64,000 bases of DNA from Clostridium sp. AM30-24. GTDB lineage: Bacteria > Bacillota > Clostridia > Lachnospirales > Lachnospiraceae. Shown piece after piece: positions 39,393-48,883 of the stretch (position 1 is its first letter; every line of letters starts with the position of its first letter). The stretch spans positions 103,133 through 167,132 of the forward strand of contig NZ_QUJB01000006.1 of the NCBI RefSeq assembly GCF_003480435.1, read 5' to 3'. The notes below the pieces were generated by a model. That model was not told where the DNA came from, did not search any database, and saw only the letters and a program-made list of their open reading frames with translations. The position numbers were made by a program, and so were the translations under genes.

Positions 39393-42300
39393 TCATGTCT
39401 TGTCATAATCGATCGGAACAGGAATCTCTTTCTGCAGTGCCAGAGAATAGATCACAGCTTCCTTCACCTTCTTCCCGGTGATCTTAGCCAATGCCTTTGC
39501 ATAATATTTGAGCTGGATCCGGTAACGGTCAAGGAGTATCGGTTCTCCGCCTTCTTTCACCCGGTCTGTCTTGTAATCTACAAGCACAAGACCGTCATCT
39601 TCCTCAAACCACGCGTCGATGATACCCTGCAACAGGATCAGCTCATCGGAATCTGCTTTCCCCATCTCCCGCGCCGGGATTCCCACAACAAACTGACTCT
39701 CTTTCCTCAGTTTTCCGTTCCTGTCCGCATGTTTCATCCGTCCCGCAATTTCAGAATGGAAAAACTTCGTCAGCACGCCCGGATAGACCATATCGACGGC
39801 GCTCTCCTGCATCCGCTTTTCCATGCGGATCTCTTCAAGTTTCTTTACGATGTCATCATAACCGGAAATTTCTGAAAAACGGATCAGCTCCAGGGCACGG
39901 TGGTAGGCAGTACCGCGGTCGGAAGCACGTTTGACCCTGACCTTTTCTTCCGACTCTGAAACAGACGGATCTTCTTCCATCATTTCTGCTTCTTTTTCCC
40001 TGACGTTCCTGATCAGGAACGCACTTTCCGCGTCATCCACAAACTGTCCCTGTTCCTTCAGCTCCGAGACAGACATCTTTGCGTGCAGCGAAAGATCTGC
40101 CTCGTAAGGATATTTCACCCCAATCAGTCCCAAAACCTCCTCCGGCTGTGCTTTCCGCAGCTGTTCCAGTTCCAGATAGACCTTCGCTTTCTTCTCCTGA
40201 TTCTTCGTCTCCTCCACGAGAAGATTGCTCACCGGGACCGTCCTTACATCGATGGTGTTCTTCGCCCCCTCCGACGCCATCAGGATCCAGTCCAGATAGG
40301 AGGACGCCGCGCTCAGAGTCGTAAACGGCAGAGCGCCGCCCGCGGGGATCTCTCCCCATTTCTCAAGCTTGCTATCCAGATATCTGTCTCCCGCGGTGAT
40401 GATCAGTTTCTCCTTCGCACGGGTCATGGCAACATAGAGGATCCGGAGCTCCTCGCCCATATTTTCTAGATCAGACCGGCGCGCCAGAACATTTTTCTTC
40501 AGGGTCGGTGCCTTGATCTTCTTTTCCGGGTCAAAGAAATCTGCTGCGATTCCAAGCTCCTCATCGATCAGGATCCGTCCTCTCGCGTCCTGACGGTTGA
40601 ACTTCTTTCCGCATCCGGCCAAGAATACCACAGGAAACTCCAGCCCCTTGCTCTTGTGGATACTCATGATCCGCACCGCGTCATCATGTTCCCCGGACCG
40701 GGACGCCTCACCGAAATCGGTGTTGTATTTTTTCAATTTTTCAATGTAGCGGATAAAGTCGAAAAGTCCCTGATAGCTGGTCTTCTCGTAATCTTCCGCT
40801 TTCTGCACGAGCATCGCAAGATTTGCCTGCCTTGTCTTTCCTGCCGGCATAGCGGCGGCGTACTTATCGTACCCTGTAAGATCGAAGATCCGGTAGATCA
40901 GGCGGGAGACCGGCAGATACATGGATTCTTTCCGCAGCGTCATAAGCAGATTCCGGAATGCGTCTAACCTGCGGTATATGACCGTCTCCTCTTCTGACTT
41001 CTCCTGAACGTTTTCTCCGGATCCGCCCTGACTCAAAGCTTCCTCTTCAAGATCTCCATGCCTCTCTAAATATCTCTTCACCGCCCCATAAAATCCGATC
41101 TCTTCCCCGCGGTCCGGATCTTTCTTGAACTCTGCCATCACGATCGCCAGTTCCCGGTCCTTCATCCCGCCGATGGGCGACTTTAACACACCTGCAAGCG
41201 GAATATCCTGCATCGGATTGTCGATGAGGGCCAGCATATTTAAAACTGTCTCCACTTCCACCGCCGTAAAATACCCGGTTCTGGATTCCGCACAGGCTGG
41301 GATCCCCGCTGCCCCGAGAACGCTTAAAAATTCCTCCGACCATCCGGAAAGACTGCGGAGCAGGATCACGATATCCTTTTTCTTTAACGGCTCATACTCC
41401 CCGGTCTTCCCGCTAAAGATCTTCATCCCATGTTCCGGGTCCGTAAGTTCCCTGATCTTCGCGGCAATGAGTCTTGCCTCCGCCTCCTTCGCTGTATAAT
41501 CTGCCTTCTCCTCATCCATACCGGCAAACAACGAGTCCCCAGTATTTAAGAGCAGGACTTCTGTCTTCGACTGCCCGTCCACCGGTGTCGCCGGAAAATC
41601 TGCCCCCGGATACAATGCCGCGTCATCCGTGTACCGGATATTTCCCAGCTGTTTTGTCATGATCCGGTAAAACACGTCGTTGATGCTGCAAAGCACCTCC
41701 GGGCGGCTTCGGAAATTTTTGTGAAGTTCGATCTTTTGGTACAGCCCGTCCTCTTTCCCGTAGGACTCATACTTTTTCAGAAACAGCTCCGGTTTCGCGA
41801 GACGGAACTTATAGATACTCTGCTTCACATCTCCGACCATAAACACATTCGGGGTTCCAAACCGCTCCCGCGAGACACAGCGGATCAGCGTCTCCTGTAC
41901 CTCGTTGCTGTCCTGATACTCGTCCACCAAGATCTCCTCGTAAATTTCAGAAAGCTCGTCCGCCACCGGTCCCGGTCTGTGGTCCAGACTGCCTCCGGTG
42001 AGGACTTCCAGGGCAAAATGCTCCAGATCGTTAAAGTCCACCAGATTCTTCTCTTCCTTCGCCTCCTGAAATCTCGCGGCAAACTCCTCCGCAAGCTCCA
42101 AAAGCATTCTGATCGGTTCTCTGCAGGCATCCATATCGGAAAATACGGTATCCGGGTCTCCCGGAAGATACCGTGCTTTCATCTTCTTGATCCCGTCCTT
42201 TGCGAGGTTCCGGTACGCTGCCGCCTGCTCTTTCTTTTCCGGGTCCGCATTTTTCCCCCGGACTGCCGCCAGTCTTCCAAATTTCAGATTTTCCAGACAC

Positions 42301-43127
42301 TCCGCAAGCTCCTTGTAAGTTCCGGCTTCCTTAAGTGCTTCCATCCCCCGGATGTCTTCCGCTAACATCGGCCCGTACGCCTGAGGGCCATCTTCCTCTG
42401 CCGCGAGGTCTGCCGCTTCGTAAAGCCCGTCTAAAAATTCCTCCGTCTGGCGTCTCACATCCTGTATCAGATATTTCATCCACGGCATTTCTTCCATGCT
42501 GCCTTCACCGCAGCCGTTTTTTCCCGCACGAAGTTCTTTTCTACAGGCCGCGATCCACTCTCCCGGCCACGGATTGCTCTGGGAAAACTCCCATACCTTT
42601 AAGATGTATTCCTCCAGTCCACCGTCTGTGCGCCCTGTGGCGTAGGTATCCACAAATTTTATAAACCGGTCGTCCCCTCTTTTGTAGTATTCCTCCAGAA
42701 GTTCCTTCATCACATCTGCTTTTAAGAGCAGAAGTTCCCCTTCATCTGCCACCCGGAATCCCGGATCCAGATCCAGCTCGTGGAAATGTTCCCGCAGGAG
42801 ATTTAAGCAGAAGCTGTCGATGGTGGTGATCTTCGCGTGATGGATCAGCGTGTTCTGGCGTTCCAGATTCTTATCCCCCGGATACTCGTCGAGAAGCTTT
42901 CCGAGAGCTGTCTCCACGCGCTCCTTCATCTCTGCCGCCGCCGCATTCGTGAAGGTCATCACCAACAGCCTGTCGATATCCACCGGATCTTCCGGATCTG
43001 TGATCATGCGGATGATGCGCTCAACGAGGACTGCCGTCTTTCCGCTTCCTGCTGCCGCCGATACAAGGAGATTCCGGTGTCTCGTCTCGATGACCTTTTT
43101 CTGTTCCTCTGTCCATTTTGTCGCCAT
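39393..43127 (-). CDS. addA: AddA helicase-nuclease subunit (1244 aa)
   Basis: With AddB processes double-strand breaks for RecA loading, the Firmicute counterpart of RecBCD. The UvrD-type helicase motor starts with WTEEQKKVIETRH and Walker A SAAAGSGKTAVLVERI; LVDEYQDSNEVQ is motif II and VRIMSIHKSKGLEF motif V. The C-terminal nuclease has the family's LQGIIDAWFEE and LVDYKTD metal residues. Length is usual. ATG overlaps the addB stop. Confidence 0.95.
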   Translation of the reverse strand: MATKWTEEQKKVIETRHRNLLVSAAAGSGKTAVLVERIIRMITDPEDPVDIDRLLVMTFTNAAAAEMKERVETALGKLLDEYPGDKNLERQNTLIHHAKITTIDSFCLNLLREHFHELDLDPGFRVADEGELLLLKADVMKELLEEYYKRGDDRFIKFVDTYATGRTDGGLEEYILKVWEFSQSNPWPGEWIAACRKELRAGKNGCGEGSMEEMPWMKYLIQDVRRQTEEFLDGLYEAADLAAEEDGPQAYGPMLAEDIRGMEALKEAGTYKELAECLENLKFGRLAAVRGKNADPEKKEQAAAYRNLAKDGIKKMKARYLPGDPDTVFSDMDACREPIRMLLELAEEFAARFQEAKEEKNLVDFNDLEHFALEVLTGGSLDHRPGPVADELSEIYEEILVDEYQDSNEVQETLIRCVSRERFGTPNVFMVGDVKQSIYKFRLAKPELFLKKYESYGKEDGLYQKIELHKNFRSRPEVLCSINDVFYRIMTKQLGNIRYTDDAALYPGADFPATPVDGQSKTEVLLLNTGDSLFAGMDEEKADYTAKEAEARLIAAKIRELTDPEHGMKIFSGKTGEYEPLKKKDIVILLRSLSGWSEEFLSVLGAAGIPACAESRTGYFTAVEVETVLNMLALIDNPMQDIPLAGVLKSPIGGMKDRELAIVMAEFKKDPDRGEEIGFYGAVKRYLERHGDLEEEALSQGGSGENVQEKSEEETVIYRRLDAFRNLLMTLRKESMYLPVSRLIYRIFDLTGYDKYAAAMPAGKTRQANLAMLVQKAEDYEKTSYQGLFDFIRYIEKLKKYNTDFGEASRSGEHDDAVRIMSIHKSKGLEFPVVFLAGCGKKFNRQDARGRILIDEELGIAADFFDPEKKIKAPTLKKNVLARRSDLENMGEELRILYVAMTRAKEKLIITAGDRYLDSKLEKWGEIPAGGALPFTTLSAASSYLDWILMASEGAKNTIDVRTVPVSNLLVEETKNQEKKAKVYLELEQLRKAQPEEVLGLIGVKYPYEADLSLHAKMSVSELKEQGQFVDDAESAFLIRNVREKEAEMMEEDPSVSESEEKVRVKRASDRGTAYHRALELIRFSEISGYDDIVKKLEEIRMEKRMQESAVDMVYPGVLTKFFHSEIAGRMKHADRNGKLRKESQFVVGIPAREMGKADSDELILLQGIIDAWFEEDDGLVLVDYKTDRVKEGGEPILLDRYRIQLKYYAKALAKITGKKVKEAVIYSLALQKEIPVPIDYDKT

Positions 43128-46100
43128 TACCGGATCTCCTTTCCGTCTGTTTTATCTTCGGGCTCCTCATCCTCTTCCGGATCGATCTCCTTCCAGATCT
43201 CCTCCGCCTTCATAGGCTTGAATCTCCGGAATCCATACCCGTCGGTCTTCAGATCAAATCCGCACACACTGTGGTACGGACAATAATCGCACGCTGTCCG
43301 GTTCCCCTGCTTGTAAGGATCCACCGCCACATTTCCGTCAAGGATCTCTTCCCCCATCTCTGTGAGTTTCCGGTTTACATAATCCGTCAGATGAGCAAAC
43401 CGCTCTCCGCCTGCCACAGAGGACTTTAATTCCTGTACATATCCGTCTTTCAAGGCCACCGGGATCACATCGGATTCCTTTTCGATCTCCCGGTCCATAT
43501 GGCGTATCACATCGAGACTGCTGTTCACAAGACCATTCATGCGGAGTTTCCTTAAGATCCCCGCCTCGATCTCCTCATCCGTCATTCCGTCCTCCCGGTC
43601 GATCACCGGATCGTCGATATGATAATAGAAGATTCCTGCAGGAACCGCCTGTTTTCCGGGATGCCGGCTCTCCTGAAGCTTTAACGCTGCATCCATGTAG
43701 ACCACAAGCTGAAGCTGCAGCCCGTGATATAAAAGCGCAAGGTCAAAGGACGTACTTCCCGACTTATAATCCATGATCTTCACATAAATCTTATCCTCAT
43801 CCTCAAATACGTCCATGCGGTCGATCCGTCCCCGGAGATTCACAGCCTCTCCGCCCTTTAGCGGGATCCGCGTGCTCACATCCACCTCGAACTCCTCCGG
43901 CTCGAAATCACCTTTCCTGATCTGGTAGATCAGCGCCCGCACCGTCCGGTCCGTGATCCGCTCCACTTTTTTCTCCAGATAGGCGTTTCTCGCGGAACTC
44001 TTCATGATCGTGTTCCGGTATTTCGCGGAGACTTCTTCCACCGCACGCTTTACGAGAGCCCGCCGCTCCGCGTCCGTAATGGTCCTGAAATCCTTTCCGT
44101 GATCTCTCACATTGCGGAAAAACGTGTCCAGAGACTGGTGAAACAGATTTCCCATGTCGGACAAGTCAAGCTCATACTCCTTTCCGGCTCGGAGTCCAAG
44201 CCCGTGATTCAGGAAATGGGCATAGGCGCATGCCGCGTATCCTTCCATTCTCGTAACGCTGCCGCGAAGAAGCGTTCCATAAAGCTCTCTCGCTGCCGCC
44301 CGGCCGATCCCGCCTTTCTTATAAGAGTAGGACACGGCTCTTGCAAGATTTTCCATCTCCCCTGCCTTCGCCTCATCGGAAGACAGGAAACGGTAAAGCT
44401 CCCGCTCCGGCTCATGTTCCGATTCCATCAGACGATCCGGCTCCTGAAGCCAGGCGAGCACTGCTCTTTCCGCCGCCGTCACAGAGACATCCGGCCGTTT
44501 CTCCGCCTCCGTCTCCCTGAGTGTCAGATCCGGGAATCTTTTTTTCATCTCCCCGATGATGCCGGACGGACGGATCTGTTTTCCCTCTGCAGTCACTGTC
44601 GGATACGATACGATCAGTTGGTCCGACGGCTTTGTCATCATGAGATACAGGTAAAACCGCTCCATGAACCCCTCTTCCCTCGCTGTCGGTGCTAATTCCA
44701 TGGAGTTCTTTTTTAAGATCTCCCTCTCATTGTCGGTAAAGATGCCTCCCTTTGAGTGATCCGCCGGAACCACACCCTGACTGACTCCCAGGAAAAAGAG
44801 GACCTTGATCTTATCAAGTCTTGTTCTCTTCAGATCTCCGCAGACCACCCGGTCTGCCCCCGCAGGGATCATTCCCACGGAAAGCTCTGAAAAGCCCGCG
44901 GAGAGGATCTCCGCATACTCTCTCCTCGAAACACATTCATCGCCCAGAAGACTCTTAAATTTTTCAAAAAGCTCCTCGACAAGCCCGTAAATCTCCTCAT
45001 ACTCCCTCGCCTCCCGGTCCATTCCGGAATCTGCGAAGCGCTCCGAAAACTGCTCCAGCTTTTCCTCCGTGCCCAAAGTCTCCATAAGTTCTTTTAAGGC
45101 ATCCGTCACAACGGCCACCGGGACTCCCCGGCCCGCGCAGCGTTCCCTGAGAACACGGAGCGGTTCCATGATCTTCTCCCGGAACGCATTCATTTTCACG
45201 AGATTCAGGTTCTCGCCACCCTCAAAGGTCTTCTCCCACACTGCGTCCCATTTCGCGAATCCGCGGATTCCCATGGCCCGCACGTAGATCTCCAGACGGT
45301 CCACAGCTTCCGTCTCCTCCGTCACAAGTCCGGTCCGGAGATAGCGGAACATGCTCTCGTAGTCAAAGCCTTTCTGAAGAAGATCCAGAGCGCTCTGGAT
45401 CAGCCGGATCAGCGGATTTCCCGACACATCCCGGTTCTCATCGAGGAACAGCGGGATCCGGTTCTCCTCAAAGCTCCTCGTGATCTCTCTTCCATATCCC
45501 GGAAGATCCCCGCAGACCAGCGCGATATCCCGATACCGGTATCCGTTCTTTTTTACAAGCTCTTCGATCCGGTTCGTGATAAAGTCGATCTCATCCGCCG
45601 GATCCTTCGCCTGCACCAGCAGGATCTCCCGATCCCCGCCGTGATACTGGGTATAAGGATAGCGGAAAAAGGTCCGCTCCAGATGATCGAGGGCAGGACT
45701 GTTCCTGAAACGCACAAGAGGACGCTTCTGAAAGACAAGATCCTGATAGATCTTCACTCCATTCTCCTCCGCCAGACATTTTAACTTTCCTGTCATCTTC
45801 CGGCTCATATCGAAGAGGTCCGTCTCATCCGATTCCGTCATAAGATCCATCCCCGGCTCCATCGTCGCGGAAACAGTCACAAAAACGTTCCTGCAGAGTT
45901 TCAAAAGGATCCCGATGAGGCGGTACTGGATCGGTGTAAAGCCCGTGTAGCCATCTAAAACCATAGTACTGTCCCGTAAAAGGTCAGACCGGTCCGCCAC
46001 CTGACAGAGCACGTCCAGAAGCTCCTCCAATGTAATGTATTTCTCCTTCGTAAACTCCCGGAATGCCTCAAAGATCACCTCCATATCGGAGAGCTTTGCC

Positions 46101-46558
46101 GAGAGGATCTGTCCCACATGTTCTCCGGCTGTCTGCGCCTTCAATTCCTCCGGCGTCACCCCGTACTGGTAAAGCTCTGAAAGCATGGATTTGATCTCAC
46201 CGATGAAGCCCGGGCGGTTTAAGTGGGAGGAAAACATCGCAAGTTCGTCCATCTTTTCCCCGGCAAGCTTTCTGAGGACCATATTTTTTCCGGTATCGTC
46301 AAGGACCTCCGGCTGCGGCAGAGAAAGCTCCGAAAAGATCCGGTAGGCAAGGCGCTCGAAGCTCACGATATCGATATTCATGGTTCCGTGGTTCGGGTGA
46401 AGTCTCACGATCTCCTTCTGCGCCTGCATCGTCGCCTGCTCCGGCGTTACAACAAAAAATCTGCCCTCCGGTTCCTTCACGGACAATTCAATAAGTTTCC
46501 TATATATATATTCTGTTTTTCCGGCACCGGAACCGCCGGCGATGATGCATAATCCCAT
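43127..46558 (-). CDS. addB: AddB helicase-nuclease subunit (1143 aa)
   Basis: Begins MGLCIIAGGSGAGKTEYIYR with a Walker A motif. The C-terminal nuclease (VKIMDYKSG core) is closed by an iron-sulfur cluster: CAYAHFLNHG earlier and CDYCPYHSVCGFD near the end. This is the AddB layout, and the protein forms the AddAB complex with the adjacent subunit. AGGAGG precedes the ATG. The promoter is at 46688-46716. Confidence 0.95.
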   Translation of the reverse strand: MGLCIIAGGSGAGKTEYIYRKLIELSVKEPEGRFFVVTPEQATMQAQKEIVRLHPNHGTMNIDIVSFERLAYRIFSELSLPQPEVLDDTGKNMVLRKLAGEKMDELAMFSSHLNRPGFIGEIKSMLSELYQYGVTPEELKAQTAGEHVGQILSAKLSDMEVIFEAFREFTKEKYITLEELLDVLCQVADRSDLLRDSTMVLDGYTGFTPIQYRLIGILLKLCRNVFVTVSATMEPGMDLMTESDETDLFDMSRKMTGKLKCLAEENGVKIYQDLVFQKRPLVRFRNSPALDHLERTFFRYPYTQYHGGDREILLVQAKDPADEIDFITNRIEELVKKNGYRYRDIALVCGDLPGYGREITRSFEENRIPLFLDENRDVSGNPLIRLIQSALDLLQKGFDYESMFRYLRTGLVTEETEAVDRLEIYVRAMGIRGFAKWDAVWEKTFEGGENLNLVKMNAFREKIMEPLRVLRERCAGRGVPVAVVTDALKELMETLGTEEKLEQFSERFADSGMDREAREYEEIYGLVEELFEKFKSLLGDECVSRREYAEILSAGFSELSVGMIPAGADRVVCGDLKRTRLDKIKVLFFLGVSQGVVPADHSKGGIFTDNEREILKKNSMELAPTAREEGFMERFYLYLMMTKPSDQLIVSYPTVTAEGKQIRPSGIIGEMKKRFPDLTLRETEAEKRPDVSVTAAERAVLAWLQEPDRLMESEHEPERELYRFLSSDEAKAGEMENLARAVSYSYKKGGIGRAAARELYGTLLRGSVTRMEGYAACAYAHFLNHGLGLRAGKEYELDLSDMGNLFHQSLDTFFRNVRDHGKDFRTITDAERRALVKRAVEEVSAKYRNTIMKSSARNAYLEKKVERITDRTVRALIYQIRKGDFEPEEFEVDVSTRIPLKGGEAVNLRGRIDRMDVFEDEDKIYVKIMDYKSGSTSFDLALLYHGLQLQLVVYMDAALKLQESRHPGKQAVPAGIFYYHIDDPVIDREDGMTDEEIEAGILRKLRMNGLVNSSLDVIRHMDREIEKESDVIPVALKDGYVQELKSSVAGGERFAHLTDYVNRKLTEMGEEILDGNVAVDPYKQGNRTACDYCPYHSVCGFDLKTDGYGFRRFKPMKAEEIWKEIDPEEDEEPEDKTDGKEIR

Positions 46559-46687
46559 GTTATCCTCCTGCTATATGAAAAAGAATGTGCCTTGGCACGT
46601 TTCCACACCGTGCACGCTCTTCTGTGACCGTCTGCGCCTTCGCGCGGTATGCGCATCCGGACACTCGGAACATATCATTCTCTCTCA

Positions 46688-46716
46688 ACCGTATATGCTC
46701 CGAAGGGAATTGTCAA
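46688..46716 (-). promoter_or_regulatory. addBA promoter
   Basis: On the minus strand TTGACA (46711-46716), 17 bases, TACGGT (46688-46693), about 130 bases before the addB start. The stretch 46559-46845 holds no gene. Confidence 0.65.
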
Positions 46717-46845
46717 GTTCTTTATCGCGCAGCTACCGGAGTCGGATCTTTCTCCTACGTCTCTCCTATCGACTCCGGGATCATGAATCTTTTTCCTGCA
46801 GTTCTCATAGAATATACAAAATATTTCGTGAAAAGGATCTATTCC

Positions 46846-47319
46846 ATGAGTTCAAAAACAAAGATCATCGTCCTCAGAATGAAGGAGATCATCTACACTG
46901 CGCTCTTTATCGGCTTTGCCATCGTCCTCATCATGCTCTTTCTCTTTATGTTCCGCCCAAAGAAGGACAACATCCCCGAAGGCACATCCGGTCAGACCTC
47001 CGAGAGCGCTTCATCGGCCGCTCCCGCCTCTGTTACATACGTTCCGGGACTTTATTCGTCCCCCATCGTTTTGGGCAGCGAGAACGTCAATGTGGAGGTC
47101 GCAGTGGACCGCACAGGGATCCGCTCCGTGGCTCTCGTGCCTTTGAGTGACTCCGTGGAGACCATGTACCCCCTGATGGCGCCTGCCATGGATTCGATCT
47201 CCGAACAGATTCTGGAAAACCAGAGTCTTGAAGGGCTGGAATATCCGGCGGGATCCCAGTATACCTCCATGGCGCTGGTGTCGGCGGTAAAGACGTCGCT
47301 CTCCAAAGCATCTGAATAG
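46846..47319 (+). CDS. Membrane-anchored FMN-binding-like protein (157 aa)
   Basis: The start is ATG at 46846 with AAAGGA upstream; the long frame further left has no ribosome binding site. A single membrane span (IIYTALFIGFAIVLIMLFLF) follows a short basic N-terminus, then a Ser/Ala-rich linker and an extracytoplasmic domain (NVNVEVAVDRTGIRSVALVP ... QYTSMALVSAVKTSL) resembling FMN-binding (FMN_bind) domains. The usual GAT-S flavinylation motif is replaced by AGSQYTS, so covalent FMN is doubtful. Function unknown. Confidence 0.62.
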   Translation: MSSKTKIIVLRMKEIIYTALFIGFAIVLIMLFLFMFRPKKDNIPEGTSGQTSESASSAAPASVTYVPGLYSSPIVLGSENVNVEVAVDRTGIRSVALVPLSDSVETMYPLMAPAMDSISEQILENQSLEGLEYPAGSQYTSMALVSAVKTSLSKASE

Positions 47320-47362
47320 GAATTAATTCTCCTATCTGTAGTACCTTCTCCTTCTGTTCTTT

Positions 47363-47403
47363 AAAGCCCGGCACTTTCTTTCCTGAAAATGGCGGGCTTT
47401 TAT
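47363..47403 (+). terminator. Rho-independent terminator
   Basis: AAAGCCCG (47363-47370) pairs with CGGGCTTT (47393-47400), followed by TTAT. It ends the preceding gene. Confidence 0.7.
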
Positions 47404-47441
47404 CTGTGTTTATGTACTGCTCATGTTCTTCCTCAATTTTT

Positions 47442-47596
47442 GTTACAGTTCAGCCATGCGCTGGTTTGAATGAGAAAGTGTGTTGCAAGCTTGCTTGCAT
47501 AAGCACTTTTTCATCCAAATCAGCATATGGTGGAACCACCAAGCTTCTTGTTTTCATGAATATGAAAACAAGAAGATGTAATGGCTGAACTGTAAC
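47442..47596. repeat. MITE-like hairpin-rich repeat element
   Basis: GTTACAGTTCAGCCAT (47442-47457) and ATGGCTGAACTGTAAC (47581-47596) are perfect 16-bp terminal inverted repeats. Inside are a perfect 14-bp stem CTTCTTGTTTTCAT/ATGAAAACAAGAAG (47544-47575), TGGTGG/CCACCA and GCAAGC/GCTTGC stems. No coding capacity. Confidence 0.7.
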
Positions 47597-47626
47597 CAAT
47601 TTGTTTATTATTTTCAAATTACCCAC

Positions 47627-47655
47627 TTGACAAATCGTTTTTCCTCCCGTATACT
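47627..47655 (+). promoter_or_regulatory. Promoter of the ABC transporter binding protein
   Basis: TTGACA (47627-47632), 17 bases, TATACT (47650-47655), about 84 bases before the start codon. Confidence 0.75.
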
Positions 47656-47738
47656 CTTCACCATAGTAACATTTTACCACGCTAAATCAGAATCTTGATA
47701 GCACAACAAATTGGTCAATATACAAGGAGGAACCATCC

Positions 47739-48689
47739 ATGAAGAAATTCAACCCGCTTCTCATCTTAGGTACAACACTTTTATTATCCGCTGCGGCACT
47801 CACCGGATGTTCCGGTTCCTCCGCAATGGGCGCTACGATCCCGCAGACAACTTCCGGAGAGACAGCAACTCCTCAGACAGACGCAGGAATCATCGCATCT
47901 GAGACAACCGGTTCCAATAACCGTCTGAACGACATCTTAGAGCGCGGCTACATCGAGATCGCCACCGAGCCGTATTTCGCTCCGAACGAGTTCATTGATC
48001 CTACAAAGAGCGGTGAGGACGCCTACACCGGTTCCGATATCGAACTTGCAAAGTTTATCGGAGAATCCCTCGGCGTCGAGGTCCGTTTGAAACCGATGGA
48101 TTTCACAAGCGTTCTCGGAAGCATCACGACCGGAAAATATGATCTTGCGATCTCCGCCTTAGCCTACACACCGGCAAGAGCTGAGACCATGAACCTCTCC
48201 AAAGGTTACTATTTCGGAGACGAAGATCCGCAGACAGCATACGGCATTCTGGTCCGCAAGGAAGATGTTGACAGCATCAAATCCTTCAACGATCTTGCAG
48301 ACAAGGTGGTCGTTGCCCAGAATGGTTCCCTTCAGGAGCAGTTCGTACAGGAGCAGATCCCAGCTTACAAAAAATACAACCGTGTTTCCTCCACAAACGA
48401 TGGTTTCCTGATGGTCGAGGCCGGAAAGGGTGATGTGATAGTCGCAGCCCTCAGAATGGCAAGATTATATCTGGAATCCAACCCGGACAGCAATCTTGTG
48501 ATCGTCCCGAACCTGTATTTCAAAGTTGATCCTGAAACACAGGGAACAAGAATCGGTATCCCGAAGGGTGAGGATGCCCTCACAGACCGGATCAACGAGA
48601 TCATCGACGAAGTCGTTGAGAAAGATCTTTACAATCAGTGGTACGACGAGTATACGGAGTACGCGAAGAGCCTTGGCATTATCGAATAA
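47739..48689 (+). CDS. Amino-acid ABC transporter substrate-binding lipoprotein (316 aa)
   Basis: A lipoprotein signal peptide ends at LTGC (Cys about residue 24), followed by a Ser/Thr-rich linker. The mature part (GYIEIATEPYFAPNEFID, SDIELAKFIGESLGVEVRLK, YDLAISALAYTPARAE) is a type-2 solute-binding protein for polar amino acids. It binds its ligand outside the membrane and delivers it to a permease not encoded here. AAGGAGG precedes the ATG. Ligand unknown. Confidence 0.88.
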   Translation: MKKFNPLLILGTTLLLSAAALTGCSGSSAMGATIPQTTSGETATPQTDAGIIASETTGSNNRLNDILERGYIEIATEPYFAPNEFIDPTKSGEDAYTGSDIELAKFIGESLGVEVRLKPMDFTSVLGSITTGKYDLAISALAYTPARAETMNLSKGYYFGDEDPQTAYGILVRKEDVDSIKSFNDLADKVVVAQNGSLQEQFVQEQIPAYKKYNRVSSTNDGFLMVEAGKGDVIVAALRMARLYLESNPDSNLVIVPNLYFKVDPETQGTRIGIPKGEDALTDRINEIIDEVVEKDLYNQWYDEYTEYAKSLGIIE

Positions 48690-48703
48690 TTCGATCCTTT
48701 GAT

Positions 48704-48786
48704 ATAACCCCGCGGCCACGGTCAGGCCGCACCCCTTCACCGGTACCTTCCCCAGGTGCCGGAACCCCTTGGTCATGGGAGGTTAT
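48704..48786 (+). ncRNA. Branched structure in the 3' untranslated region
   Basis: ATAACC (48704-48709) pairs with GGTTAT (48781-48786). Inside are GCGGCC/GGCCGC (48712-48730), CCGGTACCT/AGGTGCCGG (48740-48762) and a weak CCC/GGG stem (48766-48779). The structure stands between the stop codon and the terminator. Either strand could fold, so the direction is uncertain. Confidence 0.45.
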
Positions 48787-48805
48787 CCCCAGAATATCTC
48801 ATGAC

Positions 48806-48847
48806 AAAAAAGACGATCCGCAATTACCTGGCGGTTCGTCTTTTTTT
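48806..48847 (+). terminator. Rho-independent terminator
   Basis: AAAAAAGACGA with CCGC pairs with GCGG and TCGTCTTTTTTT. It can end both the rightward binding-protein gene and, from the other side, the convergent YitT gene. Confidence 0.82.
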
Positions 48848-48883
48848 GTTCCATCTTTATCTGCCGCATTCGTTTGTTTCTTC

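Noticed and set aside
41721..42365. Rightward frames inside addA and addB
   Set aside because: Antisense to strongly conserved genes, no start signals.
48690..48805. A known riboswitch class
   Set aside because: It lies after the gene, and none of the conserved cores I know (glycine, SAM, lysine, glutamine) could be matched.
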